Assembly: GCA_016648135.1 (NCBI GenBank)
Contig: JADDOH010002055.1
Coordinates: 1 to 64,000, forward strand
Reading direction: 5' to 3'
DNA length: 64,000 nt
DNA from: Agrypnia vestita
Lineage: Eukaryota > Arthropoda > Insecta > Trichoptera > Phryganeidae
Under the pieces are notes generated by a model that saw only the letters and a list, made by a program, of their open reading frames with translations, made no database searches and was not told the DNA's origin. Shown piece after piece: positions 10,771 to 20,829 of the stretch (within the stretch, counting starts at the first letter, position 1; the number at the start of each line of letters is the position of its first letter). Made by a program: the position numbers and the translations under genes.

Positions 10771-13700
10771 TTTCACCCTGTCCGATTACACAATCCAGAT
10801 ATTCGTCGATCCCTAGTCAGACCTCTCCACTCTGTCCATACTGTCTCACGGAATTCCTATATAAACCGATTGCACCGCGCATGTTATAAACAAGGTAAAA
10901 GAATAAAATGACTAGTGGATTTCAATTGATTATGTGATTCTAAATACGCGAAATTATTAACGCGACGATTTTCTTTTAAATGCTATCTATAATGTCTTAC
11001 GAAACCCGTGGTTAGTACAAATAAACTACATAAATCCCCGTTGGATTCTCCGCAAAAGCAATATACGAAATCAAATCATCGTCTCTAATAAATATACCAT
11101 TGATAACAGAACAAATATATAATATAGATAATTAAAAGTCTTAACTTTCGATGTCTTGCGAGTTTCGTGTATCCCTTCCTTGATTTGGATTTCTCTCGCT
11201 TGTTCCTCCAAATAGTCAAAATTATTTCCTCGTTACTAATCTCTTCAGAGGGTCCGGCTGCGTATAAATCTAGATCGCTAGGAAAATTGACAGCACCTCT
11301 TTCCAGTCTGAAAACTAAGGCATGAATCGCGATCCTGTCGCTCTATATACATCGTGGTCCGCGGCGGAAGACAAAGCCGCACACCATCGTAATTACATTG
11401 ATCACCATCCAGTTGTAAAATGTCAATCATTATTGAACAAATATCACTAAACGCTTCGATAATAACCTACGAAAATGTAACCATAAAAATTAATTGAATA
11501 TTCTAGCTGATACCTTCCAAAAATAGTTGAATATTATATTTTTTTATATAATTTTTACGTAATTTCTAAAAGAACGTGATAATGCTCCAATATTTGAGGA
11601 CGCACGCCCTACGCCAAGTCGTATTATTAACAAATGTCTACAATAGGTACACATTACAGTAAGAGAAAACGGGGAATATAAATATCAGCACCATGTACAA
11701 CAATTACACTAGGTTTAAAAGGCCGTAGCTGCATTTCTATATGTAAAGCGACCGTCACTCCAAAAAAATTTTATATTAAACCTCTCGATCACAATATATG
11801 CATATTACAGTTAAATAATTAATAGAGAAATAAAGCTTCTAGTTTCCCGCTTAATTCGAGATTCGCGGTCAAACTCAAATAAATACAAATAAAATTACAA
11901 TTCCTAAATACCTGTTCAGTGAAAACATAACGAAACAATGGAAGGGCGAAACATAGAAAATATAAATAAATTAAAAGTCTTCCCTGTTTTGTGGGCGTCC
12001 GTATCTCATCGCTTCGTGTCGAGATATATTATTTCCACGTTCCTATCTCTACGTTTTTTCCAGACTTTCCCTGTATCAAACTTTCTACGCGTTTTATAAC
12101 CCGATCTCCCTTCCCCGTACCACCTTGTATCAGCCCACCGACCCACGTGTTGTTTTTCTCAAAATCATTCAACCGGAACATTATCTAAGCCTTTGATTGG
12201 CCCTTTTCGTTCCAAGCATCCGTTTTTTGTTTTCACGGCTACGCCGTCACGTGAAGCATCTGCACCGTTTCCTGAAAAGTTACGACCTACCCACTAGTTC
12301 CCTAGGCAAAAATTATAAAATATTTTTATAATTGTCGCCGCATACGTCTTGGTGCTACATATGTTGTAGTTTTGTCTACTTTCTCCGTGAATTAGAAAAA
12401 TACCTTCGGAATAAAAGTTACAATCTCGGACAAATATTGAATAATCCGTAGAGCAATTTATTATCAAAGTTTTTAAACAATCTCGAAGGGAGAGAAAATA
12501 TTTTCTCAGATGCTTTGTATTTGACTATCGAACATTTTAATATAATTTTCCAATTTTATCCAATCTGCGTCCACTATGACCAATACACGCTTTACTATAG
12601 CAGTGACTAGTTTTGTTTTCGTCACTGCCATAGTTTTGAGAATAAAAATCCCTCTTATTAAGGATCAGCAAGAAAGGGAATTAAAAAAAACGGAAGTACC
12701 ACTTGTAACATCACGTTCTCTAATACTTAACACCTACATTCTCAATAATAACTGAAAATACTTCTTCTCCCGTATCCTCTCCGCCCCACTACCCAAACAC
12801 ACAAATTTTATTTAACATAGCTGTCACCAAATTATGATATAGACTGAACCTCTCTAAACAATAATAATTACAAAAGCATAACTGTGTAGTACAATGTCTA
12901 GTTTATTGAATAGATAAATAATTAAATTATTTTTTACAACGTGTAACAGTATATAAATGCGCTGTTTTACTTTAAAGAGAGTTTTATTTGAATTCAAAAT
13001 ATATATATACGATATTATATACGTTTTCTTAGCGCCACGCACTAGATTTTACATTTGAATTACATTACTGGCTTTTATTGGCTACATATTGACGATTTTC
13101 TTTTCAGCTTTGTACTGGTATTTTGTATTCTTATGGGACACATCGAACCTTGAACCGAATTGATGGTTAATTATTTATTTCTATGCGTATGGAGAATCAT
13201 TTCCAGTTAACGAGGTTTTTTCGTAAGGGTGGGTGTTTTCCAGCTCGTTTATGAGTGGCAATGGACATCGACCGGGTCGGCACGAGAGTAGGCAGTACGT
13301 ACCTAAGTCGTTAAGGACACGTGCGGAAGACCCGGGTTGACAAAAAGTAGAAAAATGTTTTCGGTGTGATGGGGAGTTTGGGACATTTTCTTTGTCCAAA
13401 TTTGCTTTCGATTAAGTTTGTGATTGTGAAACATGTAAAAATAAAATAAACATCAAAAATGTCTCCCAAGAGAAAGGTGACAAAATACAAGACATTTTAA
13501 TTTACGGGTTTAAAAATTGCGATGATGTAAGAAATTCCATATTACAACAAACATTTTTAAATCATGGATCACATAAAATGTGAACGAAAAAGGCAGTTTT
13601 GATTTCAAAATTTATAAATATATAAATAAATATTGGTGTAAATAAAATATTTTCTTCTGCAATAACAAGCAAAGAGTTTTGTTTTTGTTAATAATTTCTA

Positions 13701-13884
13701 ATATTGCCACAAAGTTATTTTGAAATTACTAAAGAAATGAAAACAACTATGCATTTCGCTATGAAAGTTGTTCTACATACCAACTACATACAAATGATGT
13801 TTTCAATACTTCATATATTCACGGTACGGTGTATGCTTTATTTCTTTTTATAACAAATTATGTAAAAAATGTTATAATTATAAC
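10771..13884. other. unresolved A+T-rich region, possible retroelement debris
   Basis: The parts at 11,160-11,400 and 11,990-12,320 are richer in G+C and could belong to the same minus-strand retroelement relic as 10.6 kb, but no motif confirms it. A short hairpin GCAGTGAC...GTCACTGC lies at about 12,600-12,632. The open frames at 12,854-13,042 and 13,181-13,399 (minus) have no recognisable product. Confidence 0.3.
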
Positions 13885-14240
13885 AAGTTAGACCTGTATG
13901 CGACCTATCTTCACATATGGTATTGAAGCGAAGGCGGACACTGTCAAGACAACGAGCATGCTAAGAACAACTGAAATAAGAACTTTACGTACTGCTGCAT
14001 GATCGCGTGAGGAATACAGTAATCCGGGAAGTCTGCGAGGTTCAAGATGTGGTCAGATGGGGGCGACAGCGATGACGATACTGGTACAAACACGTACAAA
14101 GAATGAGTACAACAAGATTACCACATAGAGACCCCCGAAACGATGGAGAGATAGCTGGAATTCAGCGTCAATGAGGAAACTCCTGCACAAGCAGATTCTT
14201 GAGTCTTAACAAAATTGAGGAAGAAGAAAAAGAAGAACAA
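13885..14240 (+). pseudogene. LINE ORF tail relic with (GAA)n tail
   Basis: From 13,898 the + strand reads MRPIFTYGIEAKADTVK, MLRTTEIRTLRTAA, then after frameshifts EEIREVCEVQDVVRWG-like and RRYWYKHVQRM-like segments and PPKRWRDSW. This is the usual order of the region downstream of the reverse transcriptase in RTE-type insect LINEs (LTYGIET..., LRTTEM..LR, V.W....HV.RM, GRPPKRW). It ends in an AG/AAG-rich tail at about 14,215-14,238, typical of the 3' end of these elements. It is 5'-truncated and broken by at least one stop (TGA after RTAA) and shifts. Confidence 0.7.
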
Positions 14241-14518
14241 GGTAGAATTGAATTTTGAGTTGCCTGAAGCGTAGCGATCGAATAAAGGTTTTGACTTTTG
14301 AAACATATGAGAGAGGAGAGGATGACAAAGCAAATACGTGAAATGAGTGTTGAAGGCAACGGGAACATAGGACCTCCGTGAATGACCTGGCATCATAAAA
14401 ACATTAAATAGTGGTGGACGGCCCTGATATATTCTTATATTCTTCAACAACCGAAGAATATAAGAAGATGTATGAAAGTGGACGAGGCAAGAGGGGTGTA
14501 CCAGGACAGAAATTATAT
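14241..14518 (+). pseudogene. second LINE ORF tail relic
   Basis: In one frame from 14,303 the sequence gives HMREERMTKQIREMSVEGN, stops, then MTWHHKNIK and, at 14,464-14,511, RRCMKVDEARGVYQDR. The last block matches the order and residues of RRCMNVDEEKLYVRTEE in the LINE end at 16.0 kb. It therefore belongs to another, 5'-truncated copy of a related LINE, interrupted or ended by the hAT element that begins at 14,527. It carries several stop codons. Confidence 0.6.
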
Positions 14519-14526
14519 ATAGAAAC

Positions 14527-15328
14527 CAGTGGCGTGCAGTGGATATAAACTTAGGTTATGCTGTGACTGACTATATACCTACATTAAAAAAAAATATATA
14601 CGCATGTACCTATAATGGTATATACATTTTTAACTGTCTATAATGAACTATTTTGAGTAGCTTCAATCCACAAAAATAACTGCACTATAAAAGAATTATT
14701 GTAAACAATATTTCCTAAATAAATAAATATTTTATATAGGTATAGCTAATACGGCGAAAAATTTCAATATATTTCGAAGACGCTTTATATATATAATCAA
14801 ATCGGGAACAATACTAATTTCAGATATACGTTTCACCATAGAAAAGACAAATAGAATTTACACCGAAAGTTTTGGGTGGAATTTGTAAAAAATAAAATTT
14901 CTGCGATGACGTGCGCGTAGTTTTCACCCGGCATAGGACCTTTCGAAGAAGCACGCTAAATTTACTTGTCTATTACACAAAACTCGCAGCCTTAAAAATA
15001 CACGTTTTTTGTCTCGACTTGACTATGTCTATGGAGCAAATTTCTTAGGCGAGATAATTGAGAAGAGTTGACATGAAGTTAAGCACAGAAAAGTAGGAAA
15101 TAAGATTTCTAGCCGTAGGACGAATTACGGCTAGAATTTTAAATCGGAAAAAAACAGATACGTGACGTTAAACAGAAACGTCAAAAATAAAACTTCTAGC
15201 CGTAGGACGAATTACGGCTAGAATTTTAAATCAACTTTTTCTTAAGATAAGGATTATTGAATAAATATTTGTTTCCCAGAATCTTTACTAATGCACAGCT
15301 TTTTTTTTGTATGCGCTGCACGCCACTG
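14527..15328. mobile_element. non-autonomous hAT element (MITE), 802 bp
   Basis: The ends are perfect inverted repeats CAGTGGCGTGCAG / CTGCACGCCACTG. They are flanked by an exact 8-bp duplication ATAGAAAC at 14,519-14,526 and 15,329-15,336. An 8-bp target duplication and CAG...CTG ends define the hAT superfamily. There is no transposase frame inside, so it must have been moved in trans. Two copies of a hairpin unit lie inside, 87 bases apart. The insertion is in the tail of a LINE relic. Boundaries are exact. Confidence 0.95.
15108..15222. repeat. two direct copies of a perfect hairpin inside the hAT MITE
   Basis: TCTAGCCGTA...TACGGCTAGA with an 8-base loop occurs at 15,108-15,135 and again at 15,195-15,222, each followed by ATTTTAAATC. 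Ten-base perfect stems in direct duplicate suggest a subterminal functional or recombination-derived structure. Confidence 0.9.
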
Positions 15329-15336
15329 ATAGAAAC

Positions 15337-15999
15337 AGCATAATAGTTAGTTACTTATTTTTATTATTGCCACATTACAATGTTAAAACAATTGAATATT
15401 TCAAAGGTTAAAAAGTTATTTTCTTCTTCACATAGGTATAGGTAGTACATGGTTACTTGTACGCCATCGATTTTTCAGCTGGACACTATTTTAGTAATGT
15501 CTATTCGGTCCCCGTAACATGGCATCCCTGCTTCAGCTGGGATTATTAATTCAGACTGTTCCGGAAATGTTTTATCTCATCCACGTGACACGACTCTCTA
15601 CTTAGATTTTTGATGATCTGATTTTATTTCTTCGTATCAGTTTTCTGTTTGTACCTGACATCTGTACTCGATCTGTACTGACATATTTGTACTTGAAAGA
15701 AGATTTTTAGTAAAGATATTTAAAAATACCATTCTATATTAAACAACGGAAACATAAACCATTAGAATATTTCGAATTTGGCAAAGCAAAATATGCATCT
15801 GGCTAGCCTTAAATATACGATATGTTATGATCATTTCAATGTTTCTATCACTCTGTAACACACATAAACAAATATAAATAATTAAACTAGGATGAATACA
15901 TTATTTTATGTTAAATATTAAGAAATTGTCCCTTTTACTGTGTTACATACAGCTCAGCACTTAACAATTGGATCACAAATTTTAATCCGAAGTGATAAC
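15337..15999. other. non-coding stretch
   Basis: No gene, repeat shared with the window, or transposon end was recognised. Confidence 0.4.
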
Positions 16000-16006
16000 G
16001 ATCAAA

Positions 16007-16400
16007 TCAAACTAACTTACCATCACGCCGTTTCCCCGTGGGGGTAGGTAGAGAGGATAGAGCGCCGTACTCTTCTGTCCTGACATACAACTTTTCTTCG
16101 TCTACATTCATACATCTTCGCATGCAAACTCGACGGTTGTTCAGGCTTCTAACAGGACCATCTTCCAGTATCTGGTTAATCTGGTCATGCCACGTCTTCC
16201 GTGGTCGCCCTCTCTTTTTGGCGCCGTCAACACTTGCATCATATATCTTTCTTACCATTCTTTCATCATTCATTCGCTCAACATGCCCAAACCACTTGAG
16301 CGACCCTATTTTTATTCTATGTATTATGCTACGAACAGCTTTACATTCATTCCTAATATCTTCATTCTTTACTTTATCATCTATGAATGTAAAGAAGTCA
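16007..16400 (-). pseudogene. LINE ORF, C-terminal segment
   Basis: The relevant residues begin at about DDKVKNEDIRNE and run through IKIGSLKWFGHVERMNDER, KKRGRPRKTWHDQ and RRVCMRRCMNVDEEKLY to a stop at 16,007. This is the region after the reverse transcriptase that ends many insect RTE-type LINE proteins. The open frame extends further upstream to 16,762, but those 120 or so residues are antisense read-through of the inverted segment and not part of the protein. No internal stop lies in the genuine part, which suggests a fairly recent insertion. Confidence 0.8.
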
Positions 16401-16768
16401 AAAGTAATGATATTCGAGAAGGAGGAAAGTAAGACAACGTGTGAAATACTAGTAGACAATGAATGTTTGGAACAAGTAGATGAGTTTGTGTACTTGGTAA
16501 GTATGTTCGATAGAAGAGGGAATGTTGAGAAAGATATAGAGAGGAGAGTGACTGCCGGGAATAGGGTGAACGGTGCTTTGAATGCAATAATCTCTAATAG
16601 AAATATGTCCACCGAGGCAAAACTAGCGGTACATAATGGAGTTCTGGTACCGACACTAATGTATGGAAGTGAAGCCTGGAGCTGGCAGAAGAGGAACGAA
16701 AGTAGATTGAATGCAGTGGAGATGAGGTCCCTTAGACGTATGTGTGGCAGATCCACGATCAAACTATA
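16381..16768 (+). pseudogene. LINE ORF, inverted upstream segment
   Basis: It reads MNVKKSKVMIFEKEESK, then QVDEFVYLVSMFDRRGNVEKDIERRV, AGNRVNGALNAII, VLVPTLMYGSEAWSWQK and AVEMRSLRRMCG. These are the thumb and connection motifs (LG-LFT--G--D-DIERRVNAGNKV, LVPTLMYGSE-W) found just downstream of the FADD motif in RTE-type elements. The last residues before the stop (RSTIKL) are flank or decayed sequence. It is open throughout. Confidence 0.85.
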
Positions 16769-16909
16769 AAGATAATATATTTTATCTGGCTTTTAGGTGC
16801 ATTGGGATTTCACACGTTTATATATATATTTTTTAATTTCTTCATCTTCATCATTAAGGGATCTTCAAAGCAGTGTGAAAATGCTTATTAATATTTAATT
16901 ACCTTTTAT

Positions 16910-18235
16910 GGGGTTACGTGTAGTCAGAGGCGTAAAAATAGATATTTTCAAGATTTTTTTTGAACGGTTGTGTAATGTTTTTATTCAATATATAATATCA
17001 AAATTTTACACTACATTTCAAGTAACTAAACCGAAAATTTCAAATAAAATTATTAATACTGGACCACGATAGCAGCTTGAATCTTGACCCCTGTCTCGCA
17101 AATAGTGCCTCACGGTGTCCATCAGTGCTTCTTATAGTGGTTTATCTAAATGTGTATAAGGAATCGCGCGTGCGCGGCGCGACTCAATACGAGTGAGGTG
17201 TCGCCATGTGTTTTATTCACCCCAACCCAGAGTTATTACACTAAAAATGAAACAAAAAAAATAGTAGTTCAATAGTTTATCTTGTGCTTAATCGAAGCTT
17301 TTTTATTTTTTTTCAAATTTGGCTAAATGGCGGACTTTGAAAGCTTGACTATAAATTTTGAGGGAAAAAAATCACTCTTTTATTATTTATTAAAAGTTCG
17401 TGTCAAAAAAAAATCCTTCGATTATGCACAAGTTTTTAATGCCTAAAATATGATGTTTAAATATCATTTAAATCTGTCGAGTTGTTTTTAAAATATCGTG
17501 GATGCCGTTTTAGAAAACGATATTTGAGAAAAACGCGTTTAAAGTTTTATACATAAATAATTACATAATAATAATATACAGATACAATTTAAATAATTAC
17601 TTACGTAGAGTCGTCTATTTCTGGTTCATATAATATATCTTCTGCCGATGCGTAAGCCTCCAAGATGTCGATTTGTTTTTGTCTACGTCTCATTCTGCCT
17701 CGAGTGACCTGATTTGCTCGTTGGTCAGCAATCTTTATGCACTCTATATCTAGTTTTTCAGCATGCCGGTGTGCATTAGGCCCATAATTTAATCCTATAG
17801 CATCGGCAATCATTAATATTCCTTGCATATCTTCATGACGTCTCATTATAAATTTTTGAAAATGATTATAATACACGCACAACTACCTATCGACTGCTCG
17901 GTTTCACTGCCACTGAAATATTAAAACAAAATCAAATTTCAGTTAGCATAATGGGTCTTGAGTCTAAAAATAGAACTGTAAAGGAAATTTCTTATATTAT
18001 TCTTATAATTACACAGGTAAAAACCCCGTTCCGTAGCAGACGCGCCGTCAGTCAGTCGAGCCCTCCTCTACTGCCGTCCGCGTGTCAGTGCGGCAGTGAG
18101 GGCCCTATCGTTGGATATCTTTAAAACTAATAACCGAATGGAGTTGATATTTTCACAGAATATTTTCGAAAAATTTTACTTTAAGAAAATGCAAAAAAAA
18201 TCGCTTTTTTGGAAATCCTGACTACACGTAACCCC
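16910..18235. mobile_element. TTAA-flanked DNA transposon derivative, 1,326 bp
   Basis: The ends are 18-base perfect inverted repeats GGGGTTACGTGTAGTCAG / CTGACTACACGTAACCCC. The right flank is TTAA (18,236-18,239) and the left flank TTAT (16,906-16,909), one change from TTAA. TTAA duplication with G-rich ends fits Kolobok or piggyBac-like insertion. An open frame on the minus strand resembles a transposase C-terminus, so this is probably an internally deleted copy that kept the last exon. The middle (17,170-17,230) and right part (18,020-18,100) are richer in G+C. Confidence 0.85.
17601..17882 (-). pseudogene. transposase-like C-terminal relic
   Basis: The 93-residue frame contains RRHEDMQGILMIADAIGL, YGPNAHRHAEKLD, basic RGRMRRRQKQ and an acidic end AEDILYEPEIDDST. 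This layout (helical segment, glycine-proline turn, D-R-containing helix, basic run, acidic Y-x-x-G/E-I-D tail) is like the C-terminus of animal Mutator-like/Kolobok-type transposases that end in YGAGM or YEPGIAD. It sits inside the inverted repeats of the surrounding element, supporting the idea. Upstream catalytic parts are absent. The start codon is uncertain; the true exon may begin at an acceptor near 17,860. Confidence 0.45.
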
Positions 18236-18254
18236 TTAAGTACACCAATAAGGT

Positions 18255-18340
18255 GTCGTATATATAGTATATTCATTATATATATTATATTATATATCTA
18301 TATATATATATCTATATATATATGTATATATATATATTCC
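18255..18340. repeat. (TA)n-rich microsatellite
   Basis: Nearly pure alternating TA with ATC interruptions lies just right of the TTAA-flanked element. Confidence 0.9.
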
Positions 18341-18618
18341 TTGATTAGTGGATTTTTCCTACTCTCTCTTACCTTGGCTCTGAATACCAAGCCAACCCAG
18401 GTACTCCAGTCAAAAGCGCAGTGCTAAAAAAATGTTCGAACATTGTTCAAAATTGTTCGAAAAAATTCACTAGACGATATGGTATATAAGAAGCACGTGG
18501 ATTATAGCGCGGACCAAGGAAAGGGTGTCATTGCCGTGCCGTATCTCAAGACAGAGATGACCGATAGACGAATAATATTATTAAATGAATACGAACAGAC
18601 GACTAGAACGAATAGAAC

Positions 18619-18941
18619 AATTGGACGTAGTTATGCTAAAAGAATCCAATCCACTACATGGTCAAAAATGACACAAGTGCACCAAACTAATGCTAAATAT
18701 TGCTACTGTTTATAATTTTTATCACCCTTAGAAATAATCAAATAAATTTACATATACCTCGGAAAAAATGCCTACATAACTATACTATTAAAAATAAAAA
18801 AAAGTATTAATATTCTACACACGAAATCATACTTTCAATTAATTTTAAAACGAATGAAGAAATATCTTATAAACTTCAAACGTCTATATCTCTAAAATGA
18901 CTGTGTGGATTGGATCCTTTTCGCTTATCTACGTCCAACTA
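18619..18941. repeat. inverted repeat pair, about 37-bp arms
   Basis: TTGGACGTAG...AATCCAATCCACTACA at 18,619-18,656 is matched in reverse by TGTGTGGATTGG...CTACGTCCAACT at 18,904-18,941 with about six mismatches; 247 bases separate the arms. The left arm overlaps a 90-codon open frame (18,443-18,715, +) with no recognisable domain. It may be a MITE-like or foldback element; ends and target duplication are not resolved. Confidence 0.6.
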
Positions 18942-18955
18942 TCGAAAATTCCAGC

Positions 18956-18971
18956 AATATATATATATATT

Positions 18972-19030
<59 letters not shown>
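18956..19030. repeat. (TA)n microsatellite
   Basis: A run of alternating TA of about 75 bases. Confidence 0.95.
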
Positions 19031-19032
<2 letters not shown>

Positions 19033-19069
19033 GCTGAAGATTATAACACTGGAAATACCAATAATTTAT

Positions 19070-19272
19070 TTCGTTTATTAATTTGTTAAAATTTTTCAGA
19101 GATTTCCGTTGAAAATAGCGCGTTAGAAAATTTCGAGCATTTTGACATTCACTTTTACATTTTTTTATTTTCAACTTTTTCAAAAAAATGGAGTATGTGC
19201 GCTTGGGTATCTATATCGGCACCTCTTATATGCCAAGCGAGCGCTCTATCATCACAGCTGCCCCACTAGATT
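19070..19272 (-). mobile_element. tRNA-Ala-derived SINE
   Basis: On the minus strand the head reads GATAGAGCGCTCGCTTGGCAT, AAGAGGTGCC, a decayed B box (ATATAGATACCC) and ends CATACTCCA at about 19,192. This follows insect tRNA-Ala (GGTAGAGCGCTCGCTTAGCATGCGAGAGG...). It is followed by a non-tRNA body containing AAATTTTCTAACGCGC and TTTCAACGGAAATCTC, which recurs at 45,245-45,345. The B box is mutated, so this is a retroposon copy and not a tRNA gene. A (TAAA)n run at 19,291-19,308 borders its 5' side. Confidence 0.7.
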
Positions 19273-19308
19273 TTTACATGTATGCACTGTTAAATAAATA
19301 AATAAATA

Positions 19309-20750
19309 TGATACTAATATTTACACTTTTATAATTACCGTATGGTTTGCTTAGTTGGTTAATAATTAATAAATAAACAAAATACAAATATTTAGTTTCC
19401 ATTTTAAAATATAACGAGCTTTATCTATAGCGCGTTTGAAATTGAGTTTAAAAATTCGATACGTTTTGTAGAAACATCGTGGGTGGATTTTAATACACAG
19501 GAACGTTGTTAAAAATATCTTTGTACATACCAACGAAGAAGGAATATGTATTTTATATAGGGGAGCATGATATCCGAGTATTTGAGACATGTAAAGCATA
19601 TTTTATTTCAAGTAATTTGATATTCATATATTTTTAATTTAAACTTCTAATCTAATCTTTGTCCGACTTTACGATTAATTGACAAAGATGAGAAAATTGG
19701 TCAAGAATCGCTCTTTAAATGTTAGGTTATTTATATTCACCATCCCTTCTGCGTTTACACATTAAGTAAGTATTAACCCATACCGTATTCCACTGGAGTT
19801 TATTATCCGAGGTCCGGGAAACCGCGGCCTCATTTCGATTGACCTTTTGACCAAAATGCTTATTGACATGGGACCGCCAGCCACCGGTGCCCAGGGCCGG
19901 TGGAGGAAATGTCAAATTGGGTTTTTGTTTTGGTTTACAATATTATATGTATGTGATTGCTTAATAAAGTCTTGTGAAAACTTTCGCGAAAATTTTATTG
20001 TGTTTTAAAAAGTTTTTTAAACACTGTTCAAACGTAATGTAAAAAAAGATTTCTATGTAATACAAATTCCCAAGGAAAATTGATAGTTAGAAGGAAGAGG
20101 AAAAAGGGAACTATTTTGGCCTGACTGTTTTTATTTTTTAACAGATTTTCAACAGGTCGTTAATAACACGGAGTTGACTTTTTGTGGTTGAAAAATAAGA
20201 AACATCGTAGAAAATATAATTAAAGAGTTATGTTATAAATTAACAAATTATACGACATAAAAATCACCGTGCAAGTAAAATGAACGTGAATTCCAAGGTT
20301 AACGAATATGTACACCCAGGTAACCGTTACTGAGTGAGGTCTCGTTCTAGTAATTTGTCCTTCTAACTGGAAGAGAAAAAAATGTCATTGCTATCATTAT
20401 CAAAATGTCATTTAGGCTGGATATTTAAATGAGAGACAGTGATATGGGCCTATCAGCTTAAGCTGCCTGCCCATTGTCAGTAATAATAATAATTATCCCA
20501 ATACTCAAAAACACCTCGAAGATTAATTTATGAAAAATAATTTACGTTTTTGTATTGTGTGCAATGTATTTGACGCACAGATGTCACTTCTGCTAGTCTG
20601 GGTACCTCACAAAGACGAAAAATTCAAATTTATACAAAAGCAATCAAAACCAATCATTATGGAATTGATGAAACATAAAAAATATATATGATATTAATTC
20701 AACAGCTTGTATATTTGCTAAATACGTTGAAATAAAAGTATAAAAAACTG
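19309..20750. other. non-coding stretch
   Basis: It contains short chance frames on the minus strand (19,366-19,599 and 19,727-19,915) and a G+C-richer patch at 19,790-19,905. No repeat relation to other parts of the window was recognised. Confidence 0.4.
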
Positions 20751-20751
20751 G

Positions 20752-20826
20752 CAACCTGGGATTGGAACCTGCGCTCCCAGAAGGAAAGTCGGCATCTTAG
20801 TCCACTCAGGCACTCGCGGTCAATGA
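20752..20826 (-). mobile_element. tRNA-Ser-like SINE head or tRNA pseudogene
   Basis: On the minus strand: an A-box-like TGCCTGAGTGGACTAAG, then CTGGGAGCGCAGG and a B box GGTTCCAATCCC. The order and the GGGAGCGYAGGTTC block match serine/leucine tRNAs with a variable arm, but the acceptor ends do not pair and the B box carries a change (GGTTCCAAT for GGTTCGAAT). The 3' part runs into A+T-rich sequence. No second copy was noticed in this window. Confidence 0.5.
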
Positions 20827-20829
20827 TAT

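Larger units (their letters stand above)
16000..16768 (-). mobile_element. 5'-truncated LINE with inverted 5' segment (twin priming)
   Basis: The 3' part of the ORF is read on the minus strand (about 16,400 down to 16,007). The part that should precede it is read on the plus strand (about 16,381 to 16,768). The plus segment ends at the conserved ...MRSLRRMCG and the minus segment starts at DKVKNEDIRNE, which directly follows in intact elements. Inversion of the 5' segment with a junction near 16,381-16,400 is the known product of twin priming during target-primed reverse transcription. The protein family is the RTE-like insect type with LMYGSEAW and KWFGHVERM motifs. Confidence 0.85.

Noticed and set aside
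14118..14450. 110-codon minus-strand frame
   Set aside because: It is the antisense of two LINE tail relics and contains a translated GAA/TTC tail.
16007..16762. 251-codon minus-strand frame taken as one protein
   Set aside because: Its first part is the antisense of the inverted LINE segment; only the part from about 16,400 downward belongs to the LINE protein.
18443..18715. 90-codon frame as a gene
   Set aside because: No recognisable domain, and its 3' half is one arm of an inverted repeat.
19192..19272. Functional tRNA-Ala gene
   Set aside because: The B box is mutated and extra bases precede the 3' end; the attached body recurs at 45.2 kb.
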